From positions 5,727,501-5,791,500 of the forward strand of contig CM076961.1 of the NCBI GenBank assembly GCA_039566865.1: a stretch of 64,000 nucleotides of DNA. Reading direction: 5' to 3'. The notes under the pieces are model-generated. The model worked only from the letters and a program-made list of their open reading frames with translations, was not told the origin of the DNA and did no database searches. The first letter of the stretch is position 1. Every line of letters begins with the position of its first letter. Origin of the DNA: Aurelia coerulea. Lineage: Eukaryota; Cnidaria; Scyphozoa; Semaeostomeae; Ulmaridae. The position numbers were made by a program, and so were the translations under genes. Positions 44,801 to 56,367 of the stretch are shown piece by piece.

Positions 44801-45379
44801 GACTGGCTGATGATTGTTTCCCTTTTATAGGTAAGACCTAGCCTGCGAGCAGCCTCAACTTTGCACGCAGGCTAGGTAAGACCTGGCACTGGTGATAAAG
44901 ATAATGATTCATTTGGAAAAGTATATGAACAAGGGGAGCCGCGGCTCCCATCCAAGGCTCCGCGGCTCCCACCCAGGGTTACACGGCTCCCATTCAGGGT
45001 TCCCCTCTGGGCACGTATTTGTATCCCACTAAACGTTCCATTCTAGGTTTCCATTCTGCTTTAAGAATGAGCCTATCATTGTGTTCCATTGTATGTATAT
45101 TTTTACTAGAGATCCGTACGTATTTTGCGTCTCTGGGCTAAACGCAGTTTTGTGGCCGGTTTCAAAGTGCGATAGACCCTCTATGTAAATAAAGTTATTA
45201 TTTGCTTGCAACAGCACTACACAGCGTTTGTACAGAGTCATATTTGTAACAAAAACAAAGCAAACCAACTTCCTTCCTCGCCTTTCAATTGGAAAAGAAT
45301 TTATTTTTCTCGACGAGAAGACACTTCTATGCATTGATTCTTATTAATATCAAATTGATTTCTTTGAGGTTTTACGCCA
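41842..45379. other. Long stretch without a supported gene
   Basis: It contains ACTTTCGCGAA-like short repeats (42530-42650), a GTATGTGTGTATGTA repeat (43595-43640), a C15 run near 44013, and CGCGGCTCCCA repeats at 44940-44995. The minus frame 43695-43982 is not recognisable. A GTGAGT at 43086 follows purine-rich sequence but no coding exon can be argued. Part of it is presumably upstream DNA of the metalloproteinase gene. Confidence 0.45.
44837..44875. repeat. TAGCCTGCG hairpin, second copy
   Basis: CCTAGCCTGCGAGCA and the inverse-like TGCACGCAGGCTAGG with a short loop. Same family as 41798-41841. Confidence 0.6.
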
Positions 45380-45461
45380 CTGTAACTACTGCACTGATTG
45401 GGTACAAGACTGCAAGGCTTCAGAGGAGAGTCCAGTTCGGTTGTGTACGAGTTTTGACAGC
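45380..45461 (+). promoter_or_regulatory. Probable 5' leader of the metalloproteinase gene
   Basis: An inverted CCAAT box (ATTGG in CTGATTGGG) lies about 65 bp before the start codon. The start context CAGCATGGC has A at -3 and G at +4, a good initiation context. No clear TATA box. The transcription start is not determined. Confidence 0.3.
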
Positions 45462-45737
45462 ATGGCTGCAGCTTGCAAGTTTTGTTGCCTCGCCCTATTG
45501 GCCCTATGTACCGTAGTTATATTTACGACAGCAGATGACAAAAATGATGATCATGACAAGGACTTATATAATAGGCCACATAGCCACTTGGACCATCATC
45601 GCAAGCCTGCCAAACCTAAACCTAGGCATCATCATAAGCACAACCCTAAACCAATAACTGGACATTATCACAAGCACACACCCAAACCTGTGAAAATCGT
45701 TCCAACGATTAATAAGGCTGCCTTGGAGGTAGGAACG
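45462..45737 (+). CDS. Matrix metalloproteinase exon 1: signal peptide plus His/Pro/Lys-rich segment
   Basis: Ninety-two codons from ATG to a strong donor (GGAACG then GTGAGT). Residues 1-24 form a signal peptide (MAAACKFCCLALLALC..., cut after TTA). Residues 25-34 are acidic (DDKNDDHDKD). Residues 35-82 contain 12 of the exon's histidines or nearly so, mixed with Lys-Pro, in two similar units, HHHKHNPKP and HYHKHTPKP. Residues 83-92 (INKAALEVGT) read as the start of a metalloproteinase propeptide. Exon 2 at 61961 continues in the same phase (0). The protein should be a secreted or pericellular zinc endopeptidase zymogen acting on extracellular matrix. The His-rich block before the propeptide is not a usual part of the family. 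If the donor is not used, the frame runs 16 more codons (to 45788) as a hydrophobic tail, which would instead resemble a small membrane-anchored protein. Confidence 0.72.
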
Positions 45738-46519
45738 GTGAGTATTCTTGTAACTGTGTTATCTCTTTTCTATCTTGCTAAAGTATGATCATTAGAGCTA
45801 AAAACGTTAAAATAGATGAAAAATTCTCAACGATAATGTAATGAGTGGGCCTTACATTCTATAATCGCTCCTTTGACAAATTTTACTCCTAATATGTTGA
45901 TTCCCGAAAATATGGGGTGAAAGAACCACAAAGCTTTCATTTATATCCTTGTCATTTGAGTTTTTGAATAAGACCCCCCTCTCTTATAAGCCATCCTCTC
46001 TTTTAAGCCCCCTCTTGAGTCTCCGAAGTTACAAAAGCTCCCCAGGCGCTTCAAAGAGCTTTTACGGTTTATCAATAACGTTAATTCCGTTATCCCACGC
46101 TACTCGTTATCTCAGGTCAAATTCTTCGTGTTTTTAGCTCTATGCGGTGGTGATTCCGCTTTCTGCTCCGCCTTTATCAGCCCTACTAAGCAGCTAGAAG
46201 GAATTACTGGGTGACCAGAAATCTGCAAAGTTGAGAATTATAACAATCCAATTATCTACTGTTCTTAAAATCTACATTTTTGTGCCAAGAATTGAAATGA
46301 GGTGGACGTTTTTTCTATAGTGGAGAGACAAGGAAATTGAAAATTAAAAATTAATTTTGAAACAACTTTTCATAACACAAGGCTCACACTAAAACTGTAA
46401 GCTTTTAGGACCTTCATTTAATTAACGATCTTCAAGGATAATTGGCTTTGTTTACTCGTGGGAGAGGGTGGGGGATTCTACAAGATATCCGTTGGTGCAA
46501 TGATCGGGATGTGCCGGTA

Positions 46520-46670
46520 CACGTATAAGAAACTAAGAATGTGGGTCAGTACTGAAAGTTTCTTTAAAATTATCAGATTTTGAGTACTCGGAGTTTCTTA
46601 CGAGTTTCTTAGAGGTTCCATAACAATCTTCATGTTCACTACCTGTGCTCTCGTGAACAGTTCAAATCTT
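46520..46670 (+). repeat. Isolated end of the TATAAGAAACT family
   Basis: TA then CACGTATAAGAAACTAAG, followed by GTACTGAAAGTTTCTTTAAA and GAGTTTCTTACGAGTTTCTT as in the 36-kb copy. No partner end found. Confidence 0.5.
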
Positions 46671-47644
46671 GACATTCCATTTTTCTCGAAAACAAAAGGA
46701 GAGTGAACGGCCATTTCTACTCATTTACTGTGGTAGGAGGGAGGAAGGGAGTGAGGGAGAAAGAGGGAGGGGAAAGATGGGACCCCCTCTCGGGGAGAGT
46801 TCTCAAACAGCGCAAACAGCCTTAACACGACTTTCCTGTTATCAAATACTCTGTCAGACAAAACTCTGATAGTTTGTCGGTAATTACATATGGAATAGAG
46901 ATCTCAGTTGCAATTTAAAGGCATCACGGAAAGCTTAATGATGCAAACAGGGATTACATGGTATGTGGCATGCTAAATCATCGTTATGTGAGACGAAAAT
47001 AGGGATGTCAAAGAATTACACTTCCTGACCACACACTTATTTCGAAACAACAGTATCTACGCAAGACGAGGCATATTTAGCAACCTTTAGTTTGTATCAT
47101 TCTTTGAACACACACTGCATCTTTGTCTACAACACACCGTGTGAATATAATCACGAATGTGAAAGCCTGTAGTTTTCCATTAGTCAGGTTGCCTCAAGCC
47201 GATTTTCATTGTATTAGCTCACAGGTATTTTCTTTCATAAGAAACTAAGAATTTTGACCAAGTCTCGTAACATTCTCATTTTTCGGGTAGTCAAACTTAG
47301 GCCAAGTCCGGGGTTTGGTATGATTAATGGTGAAATAAAAGATTACACTGTGATGAATGGTGTACAGTAAAAAGCCGCATAAAATTGAACAAGTGGATTA
47401 AGAACACTCAGGCTGAAATTTGGTTTAATAAGTATCATAGACATAAGAACACACTCAGCCTGAAAAATGAAAATTTGTTCTTATGTAAAAAGCTGGATGG
47501 CATGAGTTACTGAATTAGATACTGTCAATATGTTTGAACTTTGCTAAGTTGTTACCCCTTCCCCAGTGTGGTAATATTGCCATGATGTTGAAGTTAGTTC
47601 CACCCTAATTATAAAAAAAATTTGTACTTGAGCCATGGGGGGGG

Positions 47645-47975
47645 GGGGTTCTTCCATAGTAAAGGTACCTGGGGATGTGCCGCAAGCAAGGGTATACTTT
47701 TCGGACTTCTAGTCTAGCCAAGGGTATCATTTTGGACAATATTGGTCTAGCGAACGGTCATGATATCATATTTGGCACAAATTTGACAATATTGGTTGAG
47801 GAAATGGTCAAAATTGGTCTAGCCAAGGGAACCATTTTCGTAAAAATTGCTTCAGACAATGGTCAAATTGGTCTAGCCAAGGGTTCCATTTTCGTAAAAA
47901 TTAGTCTAGCCAATGGTACCCTTTTGAAGATGCTCGCGGCAGACCCCTACCCAAAATTTGGCCAAGAACCCCCAT
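47645..47975. repeat. TTGGTCTAGCCAAGGGT repeats between GGGGGTTCTT / AAGAACCCCC ends
   Basis: Five or six irregular copies of GGTCTAGCCAA-GG-ACC-TTTT spaced 40-60 bp apart. The G-run end GGGGTTCTTCC and the inverse GGCCAAGAACCCCC suggest a small element of its own. The 133-codon open frame through it is a consequence of the repeats. Confidence 0.5.
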
Positions 47976-48108
47976 CCCCCGCCCCCCGTGACTTTAACAT
48001 AATTTCATCTGTTCAGTGTTGGTGGTCTTGTTCAGTGTTTAATTTTAGAATCAATTTAAGAACACTTTCAGCCTGATTTCGCAGAATAAATAAGAACACT
48101 ATCAGCCT

Positions 48109-48153
48109 TACCCTGGGTACCAAACTCTCTTAGAGAGGCTGGTACCCAGGGTA
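48109..48153. repeat. Compact GGTACC hairpin
   Basis: TACCCTGGGTACCAAACTCT followed almost directly by the inverse AGAGGCTGGTACCCAGGGTA; a near-perfect 45-bp palindrome in the family of 9501-9609 and 37100-37161. Confidence 0.7.
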
Positions 48154-49999
48154 TATCAGCCTGAACCCCCAAAATGTGTGTTCTTTTATGCTGGTTTCTA
48201 CTGTATCATACTTTTTCCCATCATTTTTCATCTTTTCCTTGCAAATAACGTATTCGAATTAGCGACTTGTGCGTAGTGGCGTCAGCTGCGCAAGATTCCC
48301 CCAGACTTTTAGGCATGATGACGTCATTGCGCTCTAATCGCTAATATGAATGCATGATTTTGCACGAAAAAAGCGAAAAATAGTCGGAAAACGTACAATA
48401 CACCATTGATAAAAGTGTAGTCTTGTACGTTATCACCTATCATACAAACCCCGGGCTTGTTTTATTAAGGAGCTACTAAGGAAGGAGTTTCATCATATTT
48501 TGATGTTCAGATCCTGCAGCCTCATGGAGCATTGCGAGCACCTCTATTTTTGACGAAATGTATATTCGATAATACTACCTTAACTTCTATTCCAGGTTAC
48601 TACCTTAACTGCAAGTGTAGCGAGCGAGCTCCTCCATAGAGGTGGCCCACGATGCCTGCAGCTAAGATAGTAGTCTCGAATATGAATTAAGGTAGTAGCA
48701 TCGAATAAACAATTCGTTCAAAATAAAGGTGTCCGCAATGTTCAATCGTCTCTCAAGTTATAGCAGTTATATGCAACTTTTTCATCTCAAAATACTTTAA
48801 AACAGACCTGAAATTCTTGATCACATTTGTTGCGTTGACATTTTTTCCTCATGAGAAATAACAGTCTGGAGAAATCTGATGAACATTAGAAATACGAAAT
48901 TCAAATCGTCACTCTAATTGACTCAGTGTAGAAGAAAAAAATATTAGAAAGATAGAAGAAACCGGAACTTTCTTGACGTGAAATTGCAAAAAATTTTGAA
49001 GAATTTAAAGCAGATTTCCCATGGCTACAAAAGGGTCTGAGTGCACTCCAGGAGCCAGATAATGCAACACAGTGAGAAGTATATTCAATTCTACATTAGA
49101 GAAGTTAAGGACATTCACAATTCATAGCAATTATGTTTATATGACGCGACCTTTCGGGATACTTCGTAATACTGCCTAGATTTCCCAGGAGCCATGCAAT
49201 GGGGCACAGTTACCCTCAGCAGGATGTATGAGGATTTAGATCACCCAGCACAGTAAAAGCTATTGACCATTCATGAATCACGGTATTGAAGGTTAGAAGA
49301 TTAGAGCTTTGAGATTCTCTTGAAATGCTTCATAGATTTCCAGTGGACACAGAACGGCCTAATTCCGCTGGGTAATATTGCACAGTAGGAAGTTTATATG
49401 ACTTAGCAAACCTCAGCACAGTAAAGAACTCCAAAGAAACTCCCAAGGAACTTTAATGATAATCAAAATCTGATAATCTAAAGAGACATCAAGCATGAAT
49501 ACGTGTTCTTGATGTGTCATAAGCACGCAATTTTTCGTCATTCGGGGTCCGGCCGGAGTTTCATAAAACCTTGTTTGTATTAGCGGTCTTAGATGTTTGT
49601 GTTGATCCTGAAGAAAATAAACAAACTTATATCACGGTTAGCCCATTGACTCATGGATTATGAAACGAGTCAATATTTGATCTTCTGAGAGGTAAAAGAA
49701 GTTGTGTGGATGCCCAATGTTTAGTTGGAAATATTTCTTGTTTTCGTGCAAATGAATTCACCCTTACATGCGACAAGTTGCGCAAGATCACAAGAAAGGT
49801 CAAATAAGGCAAAAATCAAAGCTCACATAAATCCTAACGTAATCTTGAAAAGAAACTCTTATACGTCTGTAGATCTTGTTCGTTTACACGGTGCCGGTAC
49901 CAGACGATAGCACCCATCGGTAGAATTATGGCAAAGTAGCTAAAGTTTCTTTCAAGATCTTCAATAAGTAGGAGATGAAATAGTCATTTACATATTGAT

Positions 50000-50082
50000 A
50001 AATGAAATGAAATGAAATGATATGAAATGAAATGAAATGAAATGAAATGAAATGAAATGAAATGAAATGAAATGATATGAAA
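50000..50082. repeat. (AATGA)n microsatellite
   Basis: About 16 five-base units with two TATGA variants. The same unit, inverted (TTTCA), ends the non-LTR fragment at 14726, so this could be the tail of a decayed element. Confidence 0.85.
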
Positions 50083-50132
50083 CATTAGCATCATTGAAGA
50101 GTTGAGGCCTATATGCTAAACTGATCGAAATA

Positions 50133-50186
50133 TGTTGTTGTTGTTGTTGTTGTTGTTGTAATTGCTGTTGTTGTTGTTGTTGCTGC
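50133..50186. repeat. (TTG)n microsatellite
   Basis: About 17 TTG units, interrupted once by TAATTGC. Confidence 0.85.
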
Positions 50187-51689
50187 GATAACTTGGAGTA
50201 TTTCGTGAGTCTACCTATATGCTACCAGAAGCCACAAATTTTTAGGTCAATTTCGTTTAGCATCTTTACAATTTTCATCACATCTTTGGGTTCATAGAAA
50301 ACAAAAAATATCTTATTTGTTATGAGAAAACTTTCTTGAGGTTGAGCAACACACTACTTTGAGGGACTCGTATAATTTGATTGGAAATAACATGTCTTTC
50401 TATATAAAAAAACATCGGTTAATAGCAAGGAATATCATTGACCACGAAATGAACCACGAATAAAATTGCCTTTTTAAGCAGAGTTGTTTCAATCGTTTTA
50501 AAGGCAAAGCCAGCCCTTTTGAACCTTTCTGACAGATGCAGTGATAGAAGTGCCAATGGAATTCCGTGAGAAGGAGGGGACCCAACGGACCCCTCATTCC
50601 CTCATTCCCGCTATGTTTTTTGCCGAATTCCTGATTCTGGACAAAATTTTTTAACGATTTCCTGTTTTTCATCCAAAAGTACATTCAAGCACAAATTCGT
50701 TATATTCACGAAGTATGATGGTGCCCAGAAGTGTGCTTGCTGCTCATGACTATTGGCATTCATGTTAACTTTATGATGGTCCTTTTAATCTTTTCTTCGA
50801 CAGAATTTAAGTTTCTTGCATGCTCTAGAGCAGTTCATAATGGGATTTATCATGTTCAATCAAATGCATATTTTCATGCCGAGATGAATCACATCCCCTA
50901 TCCCCATCACATCAAACGAGGCTGAAGCGGAATCTAAAACAAGTTTCTTGATCCAGGCCTATGCTGCTTCCGAAAGTTGTATACCAAATTCTCGAATCCC
51001 CTTGAATAATATGACGATGCCCGGTTCCCGCTTCCAAAAACATTGTAATTCCCGATTCCCGAAAAACACATTGGGTGCCCTCTGAGGACACCGAAGAGGC
51101 TTGAGAACAAACGCATTTTTGCATTGGTGTTTGTCCTGAAAAGTAGAAGTAAGATCACCCAAGGACGACTAGATTTTTGCATTGGAAGCGCACTTTATAC
51201 TGAATTATAATTTTACATGTTTTCGTTCTTTAAGCCAGCTTAAAACTACTTTGGGTACCAGGCCAACAAAATTAGAAACAATAAAAGAGAGAGGCTCTGG
51301 TACGCAAGCTCGCCTGAAATAACTGTCATACACGGCCATTGCGATCTCTCTGTCTCTCTTCTCACGTTACTTAGGTTACAGGAAAAATAATTGTAAAGGC
51401 TCAACCCACTTGGAACGGGGTAACACGAGTTTGTGCTCGTATTGTAGCTCCTTGCAATAATAATTTCTTATAAAACTCGTGTTCTTCATGAACAAGAACT
51501 TTTCAGAAGATTTGTTCACATGAAAAGTAAAGTCATTTTCTCTGTTGCAAAGCAGCTACCACCAGTAAGGCAAAAGACAAAACTGGGAGGGGGAGGGGGC
51601 AATTTTCGCACAAGATCTCTGTATGATTTTTGACTCTTAAAGAAGTATTTAACGTTCCCTTGTACGGCAAGCATTTTCTGTATTGTGTG

Positions 51690-52056
51690 AGTAAAAAACA
51701 AGTCAACAGGTTTGATGTGCTGTGGGATAACATTGCGTGGCTGATATTCAAAACTGAAATGTTGATCTACCAATCAAGGGCTAAATTATATGTGAAAGTT
51801 TTATTTGGTAAAATCCGAGTAAAATCGTTCATCTTTTTGGAGCCAGAATAGAACGTGAAATTCCTTTCCCACACAAACCCCTTACAAGCAGTCTCCTAAC
51901 TTCCGAGTCTAAGAGATGAGTACTTTTACCAAACAAAATTCTCAGTTAGCCCTTGACTGATAGATTAACATTTCAGTTTTTAATATCGGCCACTTAAATT
52001 GTCATCCACAGCCCGTCAAACGTCTAAACTATTTTTGTTTCGTTCGGCACGAGAAT
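51690..52056. mobile_element. Mariner-type foldback element, degenerate copy
   Basis: The left arm has GTGAGTAAAAAA and GCTGTGGGATAACATTG; the right arm has CATCCACAGCCCGTCAAACG. Inner words GATATTCAAAACTGAAATGTT and inverse-like AACATTTCAGTTTTTAATATC (shortened) pair with each other. Relatives: 28610-28833 and 62672-63165. Confidence 0.6.
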
Positions 52057-52289
52057 TTTTTTAAGAAGTTTTGCTCACTTGAAAATTACCCATTTTCCGT
52101 TGCAAAGAAGACAATATAGACAATATACAAAACCGGGGTTGGGGGGGGGGGGAGCGTTGTACAATCGTCGCACAAGATCTCAGTAGGAGGTTTTTATACA
52201 GAGTGAGATCCATAGGAAAATGGGGGGGGGGGGGGAGGGGGTTTGAGGCTCCCATTGATCTTGAAAATAATAGTGCTACATGAAAAGTA

Positions 52290-53255
52290 CCGGGTGTCCC
52301 AAAAAAAAGGTAACAGATTTGATGGGGAATATCGATGAGAGTATAAGTCGAATTGATCCCAAATACGTTTTGAAGTGCTCTTCGATAGTTAACTTGAAGA
52401 TTAATACCTCGTTTGTCGATATTGGTGCATCAAGAGTTGAAATATTAATCTCGAAAGCCAAAATTTGCGTCTATCTGCAAACCAGAGGTTTTGGGTTTTG
52501 GCCTAAACTGATAACGCGCTTGTTAGGGGAATCTCCTAAGTCAAAGACGTTTTTGAACAAGGATCTGTCCTTGGGGTACCCGTTTGAAAAGAATGTAAAA
52601 AACTGAAAACTAACAAACAAATTAATGAATACAGTCACCAAGGAATATTTTTCTCCAGTCAAAATGCATTTACAAAAGTACACCAAGCAAAGCACGAATG
52701 AGCATTTTTTATGTTCCCTTGGGCATATACGATTGCTTGTTTCGTAATAATTTCGTGAGAGATGATGCAAAAAAAGTTTCATTCAAGCAATGAAGATTGC
52801 AAGATAGTTTATGTGTTAAAACCTACGGGACTTATTTCACTGATGAATAACTTTTCTCAAGCAGGTGTAATTTGAAGTTTTTGTAGAATCAAGAAACTGG
52901 TCTCTTCGGGGCTAAATTCTTTAATCTGATTGTAAAGTTCAGAGTCAGATTTCCACTAAAATGTGTTTCTAAGCACGAGGTTTCTTGTTTGTACTTGGCT
53001 ATGATTGAGGAGATTCCACAACACAGCGAGTTAACAGCTTAGGCCAAACCCCAAAAGCTCTGGTTTGGAGTACAAGGCAAAATTGGACTTTTAAGATTAA
53101 TATCTCAACTCGTGATGCACCAATATCAACAAATAAGGCATCAATCTTCAAGTTAACTATCTAAGAGTAATTCAAAACTTATCAGGGATTGACTCGACTT
53201 AAATTCTCTTCGCTAGCCCCAATCAAATCTGTTACCTTTTTTTTGGGACACCCGG
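52290..53255. mobile_element. 966-bp mariner-type foldback with CCGGGTGTCCCAAAA ends
   Basis: TA on both sides; CCGGGTGTCCCAAAAAAAAG at the left and the inverse at the right, followed by GGTAACAGATTTGAT and its inverse. The inverted similarity extends about 280 bp on each side. No transposase frame. The TA target and the end sequence fit Tc1/mariner. Confidence 0.85.
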
Positions 53256-53545
53256 TATAAATTAGATAGATTGTTCTCTACGACCCTGACAGCTTGTTAA
53301 AATATAACTGTCATAGTTGCACAGTATAGCGCAACTCTTCTGGACAGTACTCTCGTTTTCTATCCCAAAACAGTTACAGTGCCAAGTTGATACAATGTCA
53401 AAAGATAAAGGGAAGATAACGTAATTACAAAGTACAGTACAGCTAAACACTGAGAAGCAGAGAAAACGGGCGTTTTCGACTGTTTCCATGAAAGACGTTC
53501 ACAGGATACCGACTGACTCATAAAACAATTATCTAACATACTATT

Positions 53546-53730
53546 CAGGGTGTTTCAGAAAAAATGCAACCCAGCTGTACTTGAAAATCTTTAAAATTGA
53601 CATGATTTTAGTGTATGTAATGTATACTATCTGAATCTTTCTTCTTTCCAATGATGCACAGTTTGGATAATACGGCAAGAATTTTCTATTGTATACTGAG
53701 TGTCCTAAAAATGTCGGTTAGATTCCTTTA
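53546..53730. repeat. Two further mariner-type ends
   Basis: TATTCAGGGTGTTTCAGAAA at 53545 and TATACTGAGTGTCCTAAAAA at about 53692 look like left ends of related mariner-type elements without visible partners. Probably truncated copies. Confidence 0.4.
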
Positions 53731-54159
53731 ACCGTAGTTAATATTCTCCCATGCACAATGCCTTCCCTCTGCGGGGTTGCGTCAAACCTGTTTTGTCCGG
53801 TTTCTTCAGCACATGCGTTATCAAACCGCATAGGCGGAAGTGTTTGCTTCAATTTCCACCAAGATTAATTAGGCCATATGAAGTTATTCGCAACAAGCTC
53901 ATATATTTTTGCATTTATCTTCCCCGCCCTCCCAGCCCACGCAGCCCACTTATTTTCTATTTGCTTTCTTCTTTCCTACCCACAGATTTTCAGTCTGTGG
54001 GACAGGTGCATTGGTTGCCTGCCGATAGTTCTTACCATCCAATCACCGACCGTAAAGATGTGAATTTTTCTGGCAGTTATGGGCTGATGCACTACCGCCC
54101 CATTCATGAGCCGGTTCCACCCTGCAAATGGCCTTAATATTATTTTGCGTTAAGCTTGG

Positions 54160-54345
54160 GGGGAATATCAATGATGGATTATTGTTTAATTGCTTACATT
54201 TCCATAACCAATGAACCGATTTTCAAAAACTTTGTTTTATTTGATTACCTAAAGGCTAAATTGCATTTTAAGATGTTGGTTGTGGTTTTACCACGGCGTT
54301 TTCATGTCGAAAAGAAGATCGATAAACCTGCTCAAATTCAAGCCT
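54160..54345 (+). repeat. Left member of a separated inverted pair (mariner-type end)
   Basis: ATTGCTTACATTTCCATAAC, GATTTTCAAAAACTT and AGAAGATCGATAAACCTGCT recur inverted at 59600-59775, where the sequence ends in GGGACACCCGGTATA. This copy has lost the terminal CCGGGTGTCCC. The two may be old ends of one element or independent copies. Confidence 0.6.
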
Positions 54346-54674
54346 GAGATGGTATGAGAAAGAAGCGGCCTATATTTCCAATCAACATTTTAGATGTGAT
54401 ACAAAAGGCTGATCTCCTATTCGTATTCTCTGAACTCATTATTAACTGAATTCGTATTCTCTGAACGACATATATTCTCTGAACATGACATATAAGTTCA
54501 GCCTTTTGCATCACATCTATATACATATTCGTTGCAGTCGGATGTGGCGTCATTCCCTTTGTCCCTCTCGCCAACGTTCTCATTGTCTAGACAGTTCGAT
54601 TGGCAGAACCGCAACATGGGCGAAGTCAAACCGCACGTGAAAACGTCGCCCAACATTCCGTTCCTCCTCAAAAC

Positions 54675-56367
54675 AAGATAAGGCTCAAATCCTTACTGGT
54701 TGCCAGAGCATGCGGAAATCATCCAATTTCATGCTTGTCAGCCAATGAGATCACCGCTTTCTAGCCTCTGGAGACAAAATCGGTCGTTTGAGGTAAATTT
54801 TCTAGTACCCTCACTAAAACTGAAATGGATGCTAGAATACTTCAGTTATTCGCAATTTTTTTTGATAAATCAGTTGTGGGGATGTCCGTCCAGAGTTGTT
54901 TACATGTTTAGGCACATAGCTTGTTTGGGGCCGGAGCTGCGTTCATTTTCCGGTCGAAGAATATTGACCTTCGTTGAAATATCTATAGAAATCGCTACAA
55001 ATGAGATATACAGATAAGAATTTCAGCAATTATGCATACTGACCTGAGCAATAACCCAAACTCCTTTACTGCTATCATATCTCAAAATTGGAGGCAATTT
55101 CTAATGATTTCTGGTAGAGATATCATTTGGGCCTAAGCTAGTCCTCGCTTAAAACTCATTCCATTGCACTTAAAAAGTAGTGGTAAAATTCTAGAGCTGA
55201 ATAATGCACTTACCCATGACTCAGGCACCAGTTTGACTTGGTTTGCCTTTTTTACATTAGCAAATTTTTATAAGAAACGACCAGTTGTGGGTGAATTGCA
55301 AAAACTTTCCTCGGTCCATATTTTTATCTGCACAGTCTATCCGCTTCAAACAACAAACAGTGAACTTTGTATCATAAAAGTCTTGCATCACAAAACATTC
55401 CTATAGAACGATTCCATGCGCCTTAGCGAGGCACTCGTGAACTGTTTTCACGCATTTGGTTCAATCAGTCAATGCAAACAAACAAAAGTGCAAAACCGGG
55501 TATCTTTTTTAGCGAACCCAAAACAATGTTTTGTTCTTTTTATGTTTTGCATTGATTGAAATAAGAACGAAAAGAACGAAATGCGTGAATACAATTCACG
55601 AGTGCCTCGCTAAAGCGCATGGAATCGTTCAAAAGGAATGTTCTGTGATGCAAGACTTTTATGATACAATGTCAAAGTTCACTGTTTGTTGTTTGAAGCG
55701 GAGAATCTGTGTAGAGAAAAATATGGACCGAGGAAAGTTTTTGCAATTTGCCCACAACTGGTCGCTTCTTATAAAAATTTGCTAATGTAAAAAAGGCAAA
55801 CGAAGTCAAACTGGTGCCTGAGTCATGGGTAAGTGCATTATTCAGCTCAAGAACTTTACCATTACTTTTTAAGTGCAATGGAATGAGTTTTAAGCGAGGA
55901 CAAGCTTAGGCCCAAATGATGTCTCTACCAGAAATCATTAGAAATTTCCTCCAATTTTGAGATATGATAGCAGTAAAGGAGTTTGGGTTATTGCTCAGGT
56001 CAGTATGCATAATTGCTGAAATTCTTATCTGTATATCTCATTTGTAGCGATTTCTATAGATATTTCAACGAAGGTCAATATTCTTCGACCGGAAAATGAA
56101 CGCAGCTCCGGCCCCAAACGAGCTGTGTGCCTAAACATGTAAACAACTCTGGACGGACATCCCCACAACTGATTTATTAAAAAACATTGCGAATAACTGA
56201 AGTATTTTAGCATCCATTTCAGTTTTAGTGAGGGTACTAGAAAATTTACCTCAAACGACCGATTTTGTCTCCAGGGGCTAGAAAGCGGTGATCTCATTGG
56301 CTGACAAGCATGAAATTGGATGATTTCCGCATGCTCTGACAACCAGTAAGGATTTGAGCCTTATCTT
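54675..56367. mobile_element. 1.7-kb palindromic foldback element with 9-bp target duplication
   Basis: Starts AAGATAAGGCTCAAATCC and ends with the inverse. Perfect 9-bp duplication CCTCAAAAC at 54666-54674 and 56368-56376. Arms of about 800 bp are nearly identical inverted copies around a centre near 55520. A 105-codon frame appears in both arms as a mirror image (54700-55017 and 56025-56342) and is not supported as a gene. The end matches the pattern of 21036-24276 and 30692-31426. Confidence 0.9.

Larger units (their letters stand above)
47365..48203. mobile_element. TA-flanked element with CAGTARAAA..GCATAAAA ends
   Basis: Left CAGTAAAAAGCCGCATAAAA, right inverse TTTTATGCTGGTTTCTACTG, TA on both sides. 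AGAACACTCAGGCTGA-like words recur about six times inside. A block with repeated TTGGTCTAGCCAAGGGT (about 47715-47930), bordered by GGGGGTTCTT and AAGAACCCCC, is nested in it, as is the hairpin 48109-48153. Confidence 0.65.
47303..48459. mobile_element. Element with CAAGYCCGGGG ends, containing a nested TA element
   Basis: CAAGTCCGGGGTTTGGTATG on the left matches the inverse of CATACAAACCCCGGGCTTG on the right. The two ends are 1.16 kb apart, most of it occupied by the 47365-48203 element. No target duplication was resolved. Confidence 0.55.

Noticed and set aside
45738..45788. Hydrophobic C-terminal tail (VSILVTVLSLFYLAKV) making exon 1 a complete small membrane or GPI-anchored protein
   Set aside because: The preceding bases are a strong GTGAGT donor and exon 2 continues the propeptide in phase; the tail is more likely intron translation. 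Kept as an alternative in the exon 1 entry.
47675..48076. 133-codon open frame with repeated IGLAKG-type units
   Set aside because: Arises from irregular TTGGTCTAGCCAAGG repeats inside a mobile element.
53751..54137. 128-codon frame preceded by a good acceptor-like CCTACCCACAG near 53986
   Set aside because: No recognised domain, and the metalloproteinase frame joins without it; not needed as an exon.
54700..56342. 105-codon frame present in both arms of the foldback element
   Set aside because: Preserved by recent arm identity, not by visible coding constraint; no motif.
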